A stretch of 22,319 nt of DNA, taken from Burkholderiales bacterium (GTDB lineage Bacteria > Pseudomonadota > Gammaproteobacteria > Burkholderiales > Casimicrobiaceae). Under the pieces are notes generated by a model, which was not told where the DNA came from, did no database searches, and saw only the letters and a list, made by a program, of their open reading frames with translations. Where the stretch lies: contig JAIRPA010000128.1 of assembly GCA_031257235.1 (NCBI GenBank), forward strand, positions 1-22,319, in the 5' to 3' direction. This document shows, in pieces, positions 7,624 through 15,790 of the stretch. The number at the start of each line of letters is the position of its first letter. Position 1 is the stretch's first letter. A program made the position numbers and the translations under genes.

Positions 7624-7661
7624 TTCCCTTATTAACTACTACTATTTTTTAAATTAAAAAT
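7624..7661. other. AT-rich stretch abutting dnaN (possible unwinding element)
   Basis: This stretch is almost entirely A and T and ends in a near-palindrome (7644-7661) that includes the first base of the dnaN start codon. It lies ten bases beyond the perfect DnaA box. It contains no Shine-Dalgarno-like purine run, so the dnaN start lacks a normal ribosome-binding site. Confidence 0.4.
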
Positions 7662-8763
7662 GAAGTTAAATAAAGTCACCCGAGAAGAATTGTTAATTCC
7701 TTTGTCATCAGTCAGCGGAATCGTTGAACGTAAACACACGTTAGCCGTTCTTTCCAATGTTCTTTTGGAAACCAAAGACAATCGCCTTTGGATGACGGCA
7801 ATGGATATGGAATTACAAATTTCAGCCTACCGCGAATTAAAAACGGAAGATGAAGAAGCCGCGACCGTCTCGGCGCGAAAACTTCAAGATTTACTGCGCG
7901 CCCTCCCTGAAGATGCGTCCATTTCCGTGGAAACAAAAGGAAATAAAATCAGCGTTAAAGCCGGAAGATCGCGCTTTAATCTGCAAACGTTGCCGGCGCA
8001 GGATTTTCCCCGTTTAGCCTCACATCAGGAAAACGAGATCAAATTTACGTTGACTCAAAAGAATCTTAAAGCGTTAATCAAACAGGTTGAGTTTGCGATG
8101 GCGCAACAAGATATTCGTTTTTACTTAAACGGAATGTTGTGGGTAATCCATGAATCGACCTTGCAATTGGTGGCGACAGATGGGCATCGTCTTGCATGGG
8201 GAAAATTGCCGGTGGAAGGAAACTTTGCCAAGCAAGAAGTGATTCTTCCGAGAAAAGCCGTTACGGAATTAAGCAAGTTATTAAGCGATGCGGACGAAAC
8301 CATTGAGGTTGCCATCCAGCAAAATCAGGTTCGTTTTTCTTTCGGGGCGATTGAGATTATTTCTAAAGTTATCGACGGAAAATTTCCCGATTTCACGCGT
8401 GTCATTCCTTCCGGTTACACCAAACACATTGAATTGAATCGTCAGGTTTTGTTGGATGCTTTGCAACGCGCAGCGGTTTTGTCGAACGAAAAAGTTCGTG
8501 GTGTTCATTTAATGTTTTCTAAAAACGAATTAAAAATAGTTTGCAATAACAATGAACAGGAAGAAGCCGAAGAACAATTGGAAGTTGCTTATGAAGCCGA
8601 AGAATTAAGTATCGGTTTTAATATCACTTATTTATTGGATGCGTTGCAGCGTTTGAACGCAGATAAAATTATCGTTTCGTTGGATCGCCCTGAAAATAGT
8701 GCTTTAATCACCGTCCCCGATAACGAAAACTATAAATATGTTGTGATGCCGATGAAGATATAA
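7660..8763 (+). CDS. dnaN: DNA polymerase III beta sliding clamp
   Basis: The beta clamp forms a head-to-tail dimeric ring on DNA, tethering polymerase III and other partners. The 367-residue product has the family length (E. coli 366) and typical landmarks: VSGIVERKHTLAVLSNVLLE at 18-37, VATDGHRLAW in the middle domain, and the C-terminal YVVMPMKI that contributes to the partner-binding pocket. The start ATG 7660 gives the right N-terminus, but no Shine-Dalgarno precedes it, only A/T-rich sequence. The gene follows a DnaA-box cluster and tRNA-Arg instead of dnaA, and is followed by a strong terminator hairpin and then gyrB, without recF. It is AT-richer than the genes to its right. Confidence 0.98.
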   Translation: MKLNKVTREELLIPLSSVSGIVERKHTLAVLSNVLLETKDNRLWMTAMDMELQISAYRELKTEDEEAATVSARKLQDLLRALPEDASISVETKGNKISVKAGRSRFNLQTLPAQDFPRLASHQENEIKFTLTQKNLKALIKQVEFAMAQQDIRFYLNGMLWVIHESTLQLVATDGHRLAWGKLPVEGNFAKQEVILPRKAVTELSKLLSDADETIEVAIQQNQVRFSFGAIEIISKVIDGKFPDFTRVIPSGYTKHIELNRQVLLDALQRAAVLSNEKVRGVHLMFSKNELKIVCNNNEQEEAEEQLEVAYEAEELSIGFNITYLLDALQRLNADKIIVSLDRPENSALITVPDNENYKYVVMPMKI

Positions 8764-8784
8764 CAAGTTGTTTGAGTTTTTGGG

Positions 8785-8819
8785 AAATACGTCAAACTAA
8801 TTGACGTATTTCTTTTTTT
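8785..8819 (+). terminator. Perfect hairpin terminator between dnaN and gyrB
   Basis: AAATACGTCAA (8785-8795) and TTGACGTATTT (8801-8811) form a perfect 11-bp stem with a 5-base loop, followed by CTTTTTTT. It starts 21 bases after the dnaN stop codon and the T-run ends 17 bases before the gyrB ATG. It looks like a Rho-independent terminator for dnaN, or an attenuator controlling read-through into gyrB. The stem is A/T-rich for a terminator. Confidence 0.75.
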
Positions 8820-8836
8820 ATTGTGAAAGGTTTTAA

Positions 8837-11239
8837 ATGAGCGCAGCAGCAAAAGAATACGATTCAAGTTCCATTAAAGTCCTAAAAGGATTAGAAGCTG
8901 TACGTAAACGTCCGGGCATGTACATTGGAGATACCTCAGATGGAACCGGTCTGCATCATATGGTGTTTGAAGTCTTAGACAATGCCATTGATGAAGCGCT
9001 TGCAGGTCATTGTGACGACATTAAAGTCATTATCCATAACGATAATTCTATTTCTGTTTTAGATAACGGTCGGGGCATCCCGACAGACATCAAAGAAGAC
9101 GATGAAGAAAAAAGGTCTGCCGCTGAAATTGTCATGACGGAGCTTCACGCAGGCGGAAAATTCGATCAAAACAGTTATAAAGTTTCAGGCGGGTTGCACG
9201 GTGTCGGTGTTTCTGTTGTCAATGCGTTGTCGGATTGGTTGAGATTACGTATCTGGCGCGACGGAAAAACACATCAAATGGAGTTTAAAAAAGGGGTGGC
9301 GGTAGAACCTCTAAAAGTGACGGGGAAAGCCGATCGTCGCGGGACGGAAGTTCATTTTATGGCATCGCAGGAAACCTTCGGTGTCGTTGAATATCATTAT
9401 GAAATTTTGGCAAAGCGGCTTCGTGAATTATCGTTTTTGAACAATGGCGTCAAAATTGAATTGATTGACGAAAGAGACGGAAAGCACGAAAACTTTGCAT
9501 TGTCCGGCGGGGTTCAAGGATTTGTTGCGTACATCAATAAAAGTAAAACCGTTTTGCATCCGCATATCTTTTACGCACAAAGTGAAAAAGAAGGCATTAC
9601 GGTTGAAGTCTCCATGCAATGGAATGATGCTTATACGGAAAGCGTTTTGTGTTTCACGAACAATATCCCACAACGCGATGGGGGAACCCATTTAACCGGG
9701 TTGCGTCAAGCAATGACGCGGACGTTAAATAATTATATTGAAAAAGAAGAGCTGGCAAAAAAAGCCAAAGTCGAAACCAACGGCGATGATATGCGCGAAG
9801 GGATAACCTGCATACTCTCGATTAAAGTGCCGGAACCCAAGTTTTCATCACAAACGAAAGATAAATTAGTTTCATCAGAAGTTCAGCCCATTGTTCAAGA
9901 AATTGTTTCGGAAAAACTCGGCGAATTTTTATTAGAGTATCCGAACGACGCCAAAATCATCTGCACCAAAATTATCGAAGCGGCGCGCGCACGCGAAGCC
10001 GCCCGCAAAGCGCGCGAGTTGACGCGTCGCAAAGGTATTTTGGATAACATGGGTTTGCCCGGCAAACTTGCCGATTGCCAAGAACGTGATCCGACATTGT
10101 GCGAATTGTATTTGGTGGAAGGGGATTCGGCAGGCGGCTCGGCAAAACAAGGGCGCGACCGTAAATTTCAAGCCATTCTTCCGTTGCGCGGAAAAATATT
10201 AAATGTTGAACGCGCGCGCTTCGACAGAATCATCAGCTCGCAAGATATTGTGACCTTGATTACCGCCATGGGAACGGGGTTTGGCAAAGACGAATACAAT
10301 CCCGATAAATTGCGTTATCACAGAATTATCATCATGACGGACGCGGACGTGGACGGCGCACATATTCGCACCTTGCTGTTGACGTTTTTCTATCGTCAAA
10401 TGTTTGAGTTGGTTGAACGCGGTCACATTTATATCGCACAACCGCCTTTATATAAACTCAAACAAGGGCGCGAAGAAATTTATCTGAAAGATGAATACGA
10501 ATTAAAGCAACACTTAATCAAAGTGGCGTTAAAAGATGCCGTCTTTGTTCCCTCTAAAGGAAAAACGCCTTTATCTCAAGAGCAGTTTTCTACCTTTGCT
10601 TATGAGTATTTGGATGCCGAATCGGTGATTGAGCGAACGTCACGTTTGGTTGATATTGCCGTTTTGCGCGCAATATTAAACGGCGTTACGGTTTCGTTGG
10701 ATGATGAAAAGGCAGCCCAAGCATCGGGCGAGCAATTGCTCAAAGCCATTGATGATCCTTTGCTCACGATTAAACCGCAAAAAAACGAAGAAGGGTTATG
10801 TGAGCTTTTGATTGAACGTCAGCATCACGGCACCATTGTGATCACCAAATTAAGTCATGAATTTTTAAATCGCGGGGATTGTGCGGCGCTGTTTAAAGCC
10901 GGAAAAGAGTTTGCCCGATTGGCGATAGATGCCGGCGCCACGGTTCAACGCGGCGACAAACAAAGAAGCGTGCGTTCTTTCGGCGAGGCGATTGAATGGT
11001 TGCTTTCGGAAGTTCAAGCCTCAACGACCATCCAGCGTTATAAAGGCTTGGGTGAAATGAACCCGGAACAATTGTGGGAAACCACCATGGACCCGAACGT
11101 GCGCCGCCTCTTGCAGGTCAAAATCGAAGATGCGGTTGAAGCCGACCAAGTCTTTTCAACCTTGATGGGCGAACAGGTTGAGCCGCGACGGGAATTTATC
11201 GAAGTGAACGCTTTGGGTGTTCGCAATCTTGATGTTTAA
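8837..11239 (+). CDS. gyrB: DNA gyrase subunit B
   Basis: The ATPase and metal-binding subunit of type IIA topoisomerase gyrase, which introduces negative supercoils with GyrA. The 800-residue protein has the long proteobacterial form, with the insert in the TOPRIM half (roughly 560-730). The GHKL ATPase site shows E46 and N49 in FEVLDNAIDEA, DNGRGIP at 76-82 and GGLHGVGVSVVNA at 118-130. The TOPRIM metal ligands are E428 (EGDSAGGSA), D502 and D504 (TDADVDGAH), each offset by four from E. coli. The C-terminus RYKGLGEMNPEQLWETTMD is standard. An AAAGG sequence lies six bases before the ATG. The strong hairpin immediately upstream leaves little room for a separate promoter. dgt follows after 20 bases. 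Confidence 0.98.
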   Translation: MSAAAKEYDSSSIKVLKGLEAVRKRPGMYIGDTSDGTGLHHMVFEVLDNAIDEALAGHCDDIKVIIHNDNSISVLDNGRGIPTDIKEDDEEKRSAAEIVMTELHAGGKFDQNSYKVSGGLHGVGVSVVNALSDWLRLRIWRDGKTHQMEFKKGVAVEPLKVTGKADRRGTEVHFMASQETFGVVEYHYEILAKRLRELSFLNNGVKIELIDERDGKHENFALSGGVQGFVAYINKSKTVLHPHIFYAQSEKEGITVEVSMQWNDAYTESVLCFTNNIPQRDGGTHLTGLRQAMTRTLNNYIEKEELAKKAKVETNGDDMREGITCILSIKVPEPKFSSQTKDKLVSSEVQPIVQEIVSEKLGEFLLEYPNDAKIICTKIIEAARAREAARKARELTRRKGILDNMGLPGKLADCQERDPTLCELYLVEGDSAGGSAKQGRDRKFQAILPLRGKILNVERARFDRIISSQDIVTLITAMGTGFGKDEYNPDKLRYHRIIIMTDADVDGAHIRTLLLTFFYRQMFELVERGHIYIAQPPLYKLKQGREEIYLKDEYELKQHLIKVALKDAVFVPSKGKTPLSQEQFSTFAYEYLDAESVIERTSRLVDIAVLRAILNGVTVSLDDEKAAQASGEQLLKAIDDPLLTIKPQKNEEGLCELLIERQHHGTIVITKLSHEFLNRGDCAALFKAGKEFARLAIDAGATVQRGDKQRSVRSFGEAIEWLLSEVQASTTIQRYKGLGEMNPEQLWETTMDPNVRRLLQVKIEDAVEADQVFSTLMGEQVEPRREFIEVNALGVRNLDV

Positions 11240-11259
11240 ATGATCGGCAAAACGCGCGT

Positions 11260-12645
11260 ATGAGTTCATTTTCTTTATTGGCTCAACAATGGCGCGCGTT
11301 TCTTTCGCCGCAACGGGTGGGGGCGCGCTCAAAAACCGAATCATCCCCCGATCGCAGTGTTTTTCAACAAGACTATGATCGTATTGTGTTTTGTTCGGCG
11401 TTTCGTCGGCTCAAAGACAAAACCCAGGTTTTTCCTCTCGCGCAAAGCGACTATGTCCGAAATCGTTTAACGCACAGTTTGGAAGCCTCGTGCGTCGGGC
11501 GGTCTTTGGGGGCGGTGGTTGGTCGTGTGTTGGTGGAACGCCATTCATTACAAAGTGTTTTACATGCCTCCGATTTTGGCGCGGTCGTTGCCGCCGCGTG
11601 TTTGGCGCACGATATTGGCAATCCGCCGTTTGGTCATGCCGGAGAGGATGCGATACGCGAATGGTGTGCCAAACCCGGAGGCGCGCTGGATCGTCTGGGA
11701 ATAGAGGGTGCAAAACGCACCGACTTTGAGCGGTATGAAGGCAACGCGCAAGGGTTTCGCGTTTTAAGCGCATTGCAAAATCCTTCTAATTACGGCGGAC
11801 TGCAATTGACCGCGGCCACCTTGATGGCGTTTTCTAAATATCCCTGCGCGTCCAAAATCGAACACCCGCCCAAAGATGCTCATCGAACCTTAAAAAAATT
11901 CGGATTCTTTCAAAGCGAAGCCAAACTTTTTCGTGAGGCGGCCCACACGGTCGGGATGAAGGAAAGAGCGGATGAACCTTCCGATCAAACCGCGTGGCAA
12001 CGTCACCCGCTTGCGTTTCTGGTCGAGGCGGCAGACGATATTTGCTATAGGATTATTGATCTTGAAGACGCGGCGCGTATCGGCGTGATTCCTTATCAAG
12101 AGGTTGAAGAGTTGTTGGCGGAGGTCATCGGAACCCAAGAGATTGTGTCGCGGTTGCCGCTCATTTCGGAACCCAAAGCGCGGATTGAGTATCTGCGGGC
12201 AAAAGCCATCGGGTATCTGGTCGATGAAATCGGCGACATGTTTTTGAGCCGGGAATCTGCCATTGCCTCCGGCGATTACGATGGCGCTTTATTGGAGGAT
12301 TCGCGTTCCATCAAAGCCTTAGACGCCATAGAAACACTATCGTACGAAAAAATTTATGTGGCGCGATCGGCCATGGAAATTGAGGCGGCAGGTTGTGAGG
12401 TGATCTCAGGCTTGCTTGATCTTTTTTTTGACGCGGTGACCGATAGCGCGAAAGAAGGTCCAAAACCCATCCGAAGCCGTGTATTGATGACATTATTGCC
12501 GCAACAGTTTTTAGGCGAACACGGCAAACCCGATCAAGACCCGTATCTGCGTTTATTAAAGATTGTTGATTTCGTCTGCGGCATGACCGACTCTTACGCG
12601 ATGGCATTATATCGACGATTAAAAGGGATTGATTTACCGACTTAA
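11260..12645 (+). CDS. dgt: Deoxyguanosinetriphosphate triphosphohydrolase (dGTPase family, HD domain)
   Basis: A member of the HD-domain dGTPase family, which hydrolyses dGTP (or other dNTPs) to the nucleoside and tripolyphosphate and so helps set dNTP pools. The 461-residue product shows the metal-binding set: H72 in RLTHSLE, H117-D118 in CLAHDIGNPPFGHAGE, and D259/D260 in VEAADDICYRI. The N-terminal DRSVFQQDYDRIVFCSAFRR is typical of the family. The start ATG has no clear Shine-Dalgarno; the gap from gyrB is only 20 bases, which suggests translation after gyrB in one transcript. thrB follows after 11 bases. Substrate preference cannot be read from sequence. In many betaproteobacteria I recall dgt following aroB, so its place after gyrB is notable. 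Confidence 0.92.
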   Translation: MSSFSLLAQQWRAFLSPQRVGARSKTESSPDRSVFQQDYDRIVFCSAFRRLKDKTQVFPLAQSDYVRNRLTHSLEASCVGRSLGAVVGRVLVERHSLQSVLHASDFGAVVAAACLAHDIGNPPFGHAGEDAIREWCAKPGGALDRLGIEGAKRTDFERYEGNAQGFRVLSALQNPSNYGGLQLTAATLMAFSKYPCASKIEHPPKDAHRTLKKFGFFQSEAKLFREAAHTVGMKERADEPSDQTAWQRHPLAFLVEAADDICYRIIDLEDAARIGVIPYQEVEELLAEVIGTQEIVSRLPLISEPKARIEYLRAKAIGYLVDEIGDMFLSRESAIASGDYDGALLEDSRSIKALDAIETLSYEKIYVARSAMEIEAAGCEVISGLLDLFFDAVTDSAKEGPKPIRSRVLMTLLPQQFLGEHGKPDQDPYLRLLKIVDFVCGMTDSYAMALYRRLKGIDLPT

Positions 12646-12656
12646 CCACTTCGCTT

Positions 12657-13625
12657 ATGTCTGTTTATACTACTGTAGAAGATCAAGAGTGTCGCGCATG
12701 GCTTGCCAATTTTTCATCCGGCAATCTTGTTTCTATGAAACCGATTGCGTCGGGAATCGAAAACACGAATTATTTTGTTTCGACCGATCAAGGTGAATTT
12801 GTATTGACACTTTATGAGCGCATCCCCGAAGACGATTTGCCTTTCTATTTAAATTTAATGGTTTTTTTGGAGGGTCATCATCTGCCCGTGCCCGCGCCGC
12901 AAAAAACCCATCACGGCAAATACTATTTATCGTTAAAAGGTAAACCGGCGGCGTTGATTACGCGCGTGTTTGGCGCGCCGCAATCGTCTCCTACGGAGGA
13001 ACAGTGCGCCGCCATTGGTCGCGCGTTGGCAAAAATGCACCGAGTCACGGGACACTTCACACACACACTAGACAATCCGCGCGGCGCGAAATGGCGACAA
13101 ACCGCGGCGGACGCCGTGATGCCGTTTTTGAACGCGGCACAAAAAAACCTTTTGATCAGCGAATTAAACGAGCAATACCATCATCCTTTGGATCATTTGC
13201 CGCGCGGCGCCATTCACGCGGATTTATTCAGAGACAATGTTTTATTCACGCATCCGAACAAGCCCGACATCGCGGGGATCATCGACTTTGGTTTTGCCGC
13301 CACCGATGCTTTCTTATACGATCTTGCGATTACCGTGAATGATTGGTGTCTTGCGGATGCAAACGTAGGATCATTGGATCGTGCAAAACTCCATGCGATG
13401 TTGTCGGCTTATCAATCGGAACGCGCACCCACCGAAGAAGAAAAAAAACAATGGTCTTATGCGTTAAGATGCGCCGCGCTTAGGTTTTGGTTATCAAGAT
13501 TGTATGATTTTTATTTGCCGCGAGAAGGGTCTTTAGTTCATGCGCACGATCCTACTCACTTTGAGCGGATATTAAACCAAAGACGCAACGTGCCCGAACA
13601 ATGGTTCATTGAAACTGTGCGTTGA
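12657..13625 (+). CDS. thrB: Homoserine kinase (phosphotransferase-fold type)
   Basis: Phosphorylates homoserine to O-phosphohomoserine in threonine biosynthesis. This 322-residue protein belongs to the aminoglycoside-phosphotransferase-like homoserine kinase family found in many proteobacteria, not the GHMP kinase family of E. coli ThrB. It starts with the family's MSVYTTV; residues 32-40 (SGIENTNYF) form the nucleotide loop, HADLFRDNVLF at 187-197 is the catalytic loop, and IIDFGFAATD at 208-217 carries the metal-binding Asp210. The start is 11 bases after dgt, so it is likely in the gyrB-dgt transcript. A membrane-protein gene follows after 24 bases. Confidence 0.93.
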   Translation: MSVYTTVEDQECRAWLANFSSGNLVSMKPIASGIENTNYFVSTDQGEFVLTLYERIPEDDLPFYLNLMVFLEGHHLPVPAPQKTHHGKYYLSLKGKPAALITRVFGAPQSSPTEEQCAAIGRALAKMHRVTGHFTHTLDNPRGAKWRQTAADAVMPFLNAAQKNLLISELNEQYHHPLDHLPRGAIHADLFRDNVLFTHPNKPDIAGIIDFGFAATDAFLYDLAITVNDWCLADANVGSLDRAKLHAMLSAYQSERAPTEEEKKQWSYALRCAALRFWLSRLYDFYLPREGSLVHAHDPTHFERILNQRRNVPEQWFIETVR

Positions 13626-13649
13626 AACGACACACCGAAAGAAAACGAC

Positions 13650-14546
13650 ATGAATGAAAATGATTTATCGGGTTATTCAAACCCCAAGCCGCCGCTTTCC
13701 CCGACAATCGCCTTGCTTCCGTTTAAAAGCGGCAACACATGGTGGCGACATGCCTATCAACTTTTCCGCGCGTTTCCCGCGCGCTGGTTGGCGATCGGCG
13801 TCAGCTTTTTTTTGTTGACGAATGTTTCGTTATTGATTTTAGACCTCATCGGGCTCGGTTTTTTTGGGGTTTTTTTGTCGCTCATCCTTCCTTGCTTTAT
13901 TGCGGGATTGATTTCATGCGCGTGGTCGCAATTACAAAATACGCCGCCGTCGATTCATCAATTGTTAAACGGGTTTAAAGCCAACACCCGTGCGTTGATC
14001 GGCATCGGCGCGTCGTGTTTTTTGGTGATGATTGTTTTATTTGTTCTTGTGGGTGTGATTGCCGGACGATTGGGCATTCCGCTTCAGGAGTTTATGAACA
14101 CCATTGCCGAAGCGAATTTTGATAAAACCCAACTATCAGCGTTTTATCAAGAACATTTATGGCAGATTTTGACGATTTTCTCGATCGTCGCTTTGGTCGC
14201 GTCGGTCGTCGGCATGGTGGAATGGTTTGCCACCATGGTGGTGGTTTTTCTCAACCAAGGCATGGTTTTGTCCATGGTGTTGGCGACAAAAGCCCTGTTT
14301 AAAAATTGGCGCGCTTTTTTGGTGTGGGGGCTCATGCCGGTGATTGCGTTCGTGGGTTTTGAAATCGTGATGATGATGCTTTTGGCGGTCGCCGCGCTGT
14401 TGGGAGGTGCCGCCGTGACTCTCCTCACGGCCATCGGCGTCATCGCTTTTGTGGTCGTGATGTTTTTAACCCTGTCGATAGGGATGCCGCTTTCGCTGTT
14501 CGTGGCGTACTGCGATATGTTTCATCACGATGAAAAGGTTTTTTAA
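13650..14546 (+). CDS. BPSS1780-like multi-pass membrane protein
   Basis: A 298-residue hydrophobic protein with about six transmembrane segments after a polar proline-containing N-terminus (1-35). The motif GNTWWRHAYQLFRAFPARWL at 29-48 and the position right after thrB match the BPSS1780 membrane-protein family of Burkholderiales; function unknown. Hydrophobic segments lie near 50-70, 72-92, 117-140, 170-195, 222-250 and 258-285. The stop codon overlaps that of the converging dprA gene within a TTAA sequence, so there is no intergenic room for a terminator. The family name rests on recognition, not on a search. Confidence 0.75.
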   Translation: MNENDLSGYSNPKPPLSPTIALLPFKSGNTWWRHAYQLFRAFPARWLAIGVSFFLLTNVSLLILDLIGLGFFGVFLSLILPCFIAGLISCAWSQLQNTPPSIHQLLNGFKANTRALIGIGASCFLVMIVLFVLVGVIAGRLGIPLQEFMNTIAEANFDKTQLSAFYQEHLWQILTIFSIVALVASVVGMVEWFATMVVVFLNQGMVLSMVLATKALFKNWRAFLVWGLMPVIAFVGFEIVMMMLLAVAALLGGAAVTLLTAIGVIAFVVVMFLTLSIGMPLSLFVAYCDMFHHDEKVF

Positions 14547-15784
14547 TCGTGCCGCATCCATTTGCCGCCGGGGAAAGAGGAGACCCGCCCGAACAGTTCC
14601 AATTCCGCGAGTTTGGCTAAAAGCTCGTTGACCTCTTTGCCGGTGCGCGCCACCAAGGTATCCATGTCCACCGGATCAAAACCGAGCGCCTGCATGATTT
14701 CATCCTCCTCCGAGGTTTGGGGTGCCGATGCCGGCTTTTTAGAGGAGGCGGATTTTTTAGGGGCGGGCGTTTTTTTGGGAGTTGCCGCGCGCGAAGGGAC
14801 GACGGGTTTGCCTTCCGAGGGCGGTGGTTTTTCGGCAACATGGGCGTCTTTGGGTGGCAAAACACCGGAAAACGACGGCAATTCATCCAAAATATCCTGC
14901 GCCGTTTCGACCAGCTTTGCGCCTTCGCGGATCAATTTGTGACACCCTTTGGAAAACGGCGAATGAATAGACCCCGGAATCGCAAAAACATCGCGCCCTT
15001 GCTCACCCGCCAAACGTGCCGTAATGAGTGACCCGGAAGAAAGCGAAGCCTCGACCACCAGAACGCCTTGGGACAAGGCACTGATGATGCGGTTTCTGCG
15101 CGGGAAGTTTGCCGCCATTGGCGGTGTACCCGGAATAAATTCGCTTAAAATGCCGCCTTTTTCGGCTAATTTGTGCGCAAGATCGCGGTTTTGCGCCGGA
15201 TAGACCCGATCAGGACCTGTTCCGATCACGGCAAGGGATGATCCCGCTCCGGATAAGCCGCCCAAATGCGCGGCGGCGTCGATGCCTGCCGCCAAACCGG
15301 AAACTATCGTGACATTTTGGCGCGACAAATGTTCGGAAAAGGCGCGGGCATTTTCAACGCCTTGCGGGGAAGCGTTCCGGCTTCCGACGACGGCGAGCGC
15401 CGGACGAGACAACAAGGATCGACGCCCTTGATAAAACAAAACCGGTGGCGCGTCGTTTAATTCCAGAAGCGTTGGCGGGTAATCGTCGTCCTCCCAGGTG
15501 ATCAAGTGGTGACCGGCATCTTCAAGCCACGCGAGGGTACGCGCCAAAGCGTCGGCGTCCGGCTCGCGTACTGACTGCATCGCGCTTTCGGTCAAAACCT
15601 TGCGCCATGAAGCCCTAGATGCGGCAAAAACGGCGTCCGGCGTCTCAAACGCGCGTAAAAGTTTGACGATATTGGCCGACGAAAGCCCGGATAACAACAA
15701 CGCCACCCATGCCTGCGCACGAGTGGCGTCGTTTCCTGTCTCGACTTTTTCTGAACGAACGATGAGGTTTTGTTGTTCGCTCAT
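14543..15784 (-). CDS. dprA: DNA processing protein DprA/Smf
   Basis: DprA binds incoming single-stranded DNA and loads RecA during natural transformation. The 413-residue protein shows an N-terminal helical region (about 25-110), then the Rossmann-like core: VVGSRNASPQG at 132-142, VSGLAAGIDAAAH at 161-173, NFPRRNRIISAL at 226-237 and EASLSSGSLITARLA at 245-259. After the core is a Pro/Lys/Ala/Ser-rich linker (about 303-357) and a winged-helix domain (358-413). The start is six bases past the stop of the LysM-protein gene, so the two form an operon, a common order in Burkholderiales divergent from def-fmt. No Shine-Dalgarno is evident; translation may be coupled. Confidence 0.95.
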   Translation of the reverse strand: MSEQQNLIVRSEKVETGNDATRAQAWVALLLSGLSSANIVKLLRAFETPDAVFAASRASWRKVLTESAMQSVREPDADALARTLAWLEDAGHHLITWEDDDYPPTLLELNDAPPVLFYQGRRSLLSRPALAVVGSRNASPQGVENARAFSEHLSRQNVTIVSGLAAGIDAAAHLGGLSGAGSSLAVIGTGPDRVYPAQNRDLAHKLAEKGGILSEFIPGTPPMAANFPRRNRIISALSQGVLVVEASLSSGSLITARLAGEQGRDVFAIPGSIHSPFSKGCHKLIREGAKLVETAQDILDELPSFSGVLPPKDAHVAEKPPPSEGKPVVPSRAATPKKTPAPKKSASSKKPASAPQTSEEDEIMQALGFDPVDMDTLVARTGKEVNELLAKLAELELFGRVSSFPGGKWMRHD

Positions 15785-15790
15785 TCGGGA

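Larger units (their letters stand above)
7379..7659. other. Candidate replication origin region (DnaA boxes upstream of dnaN)
   Basis: This 281-base gap holds a cluster of DnaA-box sequences, an extended -10 promoter and an AT-rich stretch ending at the dnaN start. Genes diverge from this zone: leftward to its left, rightward to its right, as often found at bacterial origins. dnaA is not present on either side within the window. The origin call is an inference from box clustering, divergent orientation and the dnaN-gyrB neighbourhood; the same boxes could instead only regulate dnaN transcription. Confidence 0.5.

Noticed and set aside
7379..7659. A decayed dnaA gene upstream of dnaN
   Set aside because: No frame in this gap shows any DnaA C-terminal motif; only the boxes and promoter remain visible.
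8764..8836. recF or a remnant between dnaN and gyrB
   Set aside because: The gap is only 73 bases and is taken up by the terminator hairpin and the gyrB ribosome-binding site.
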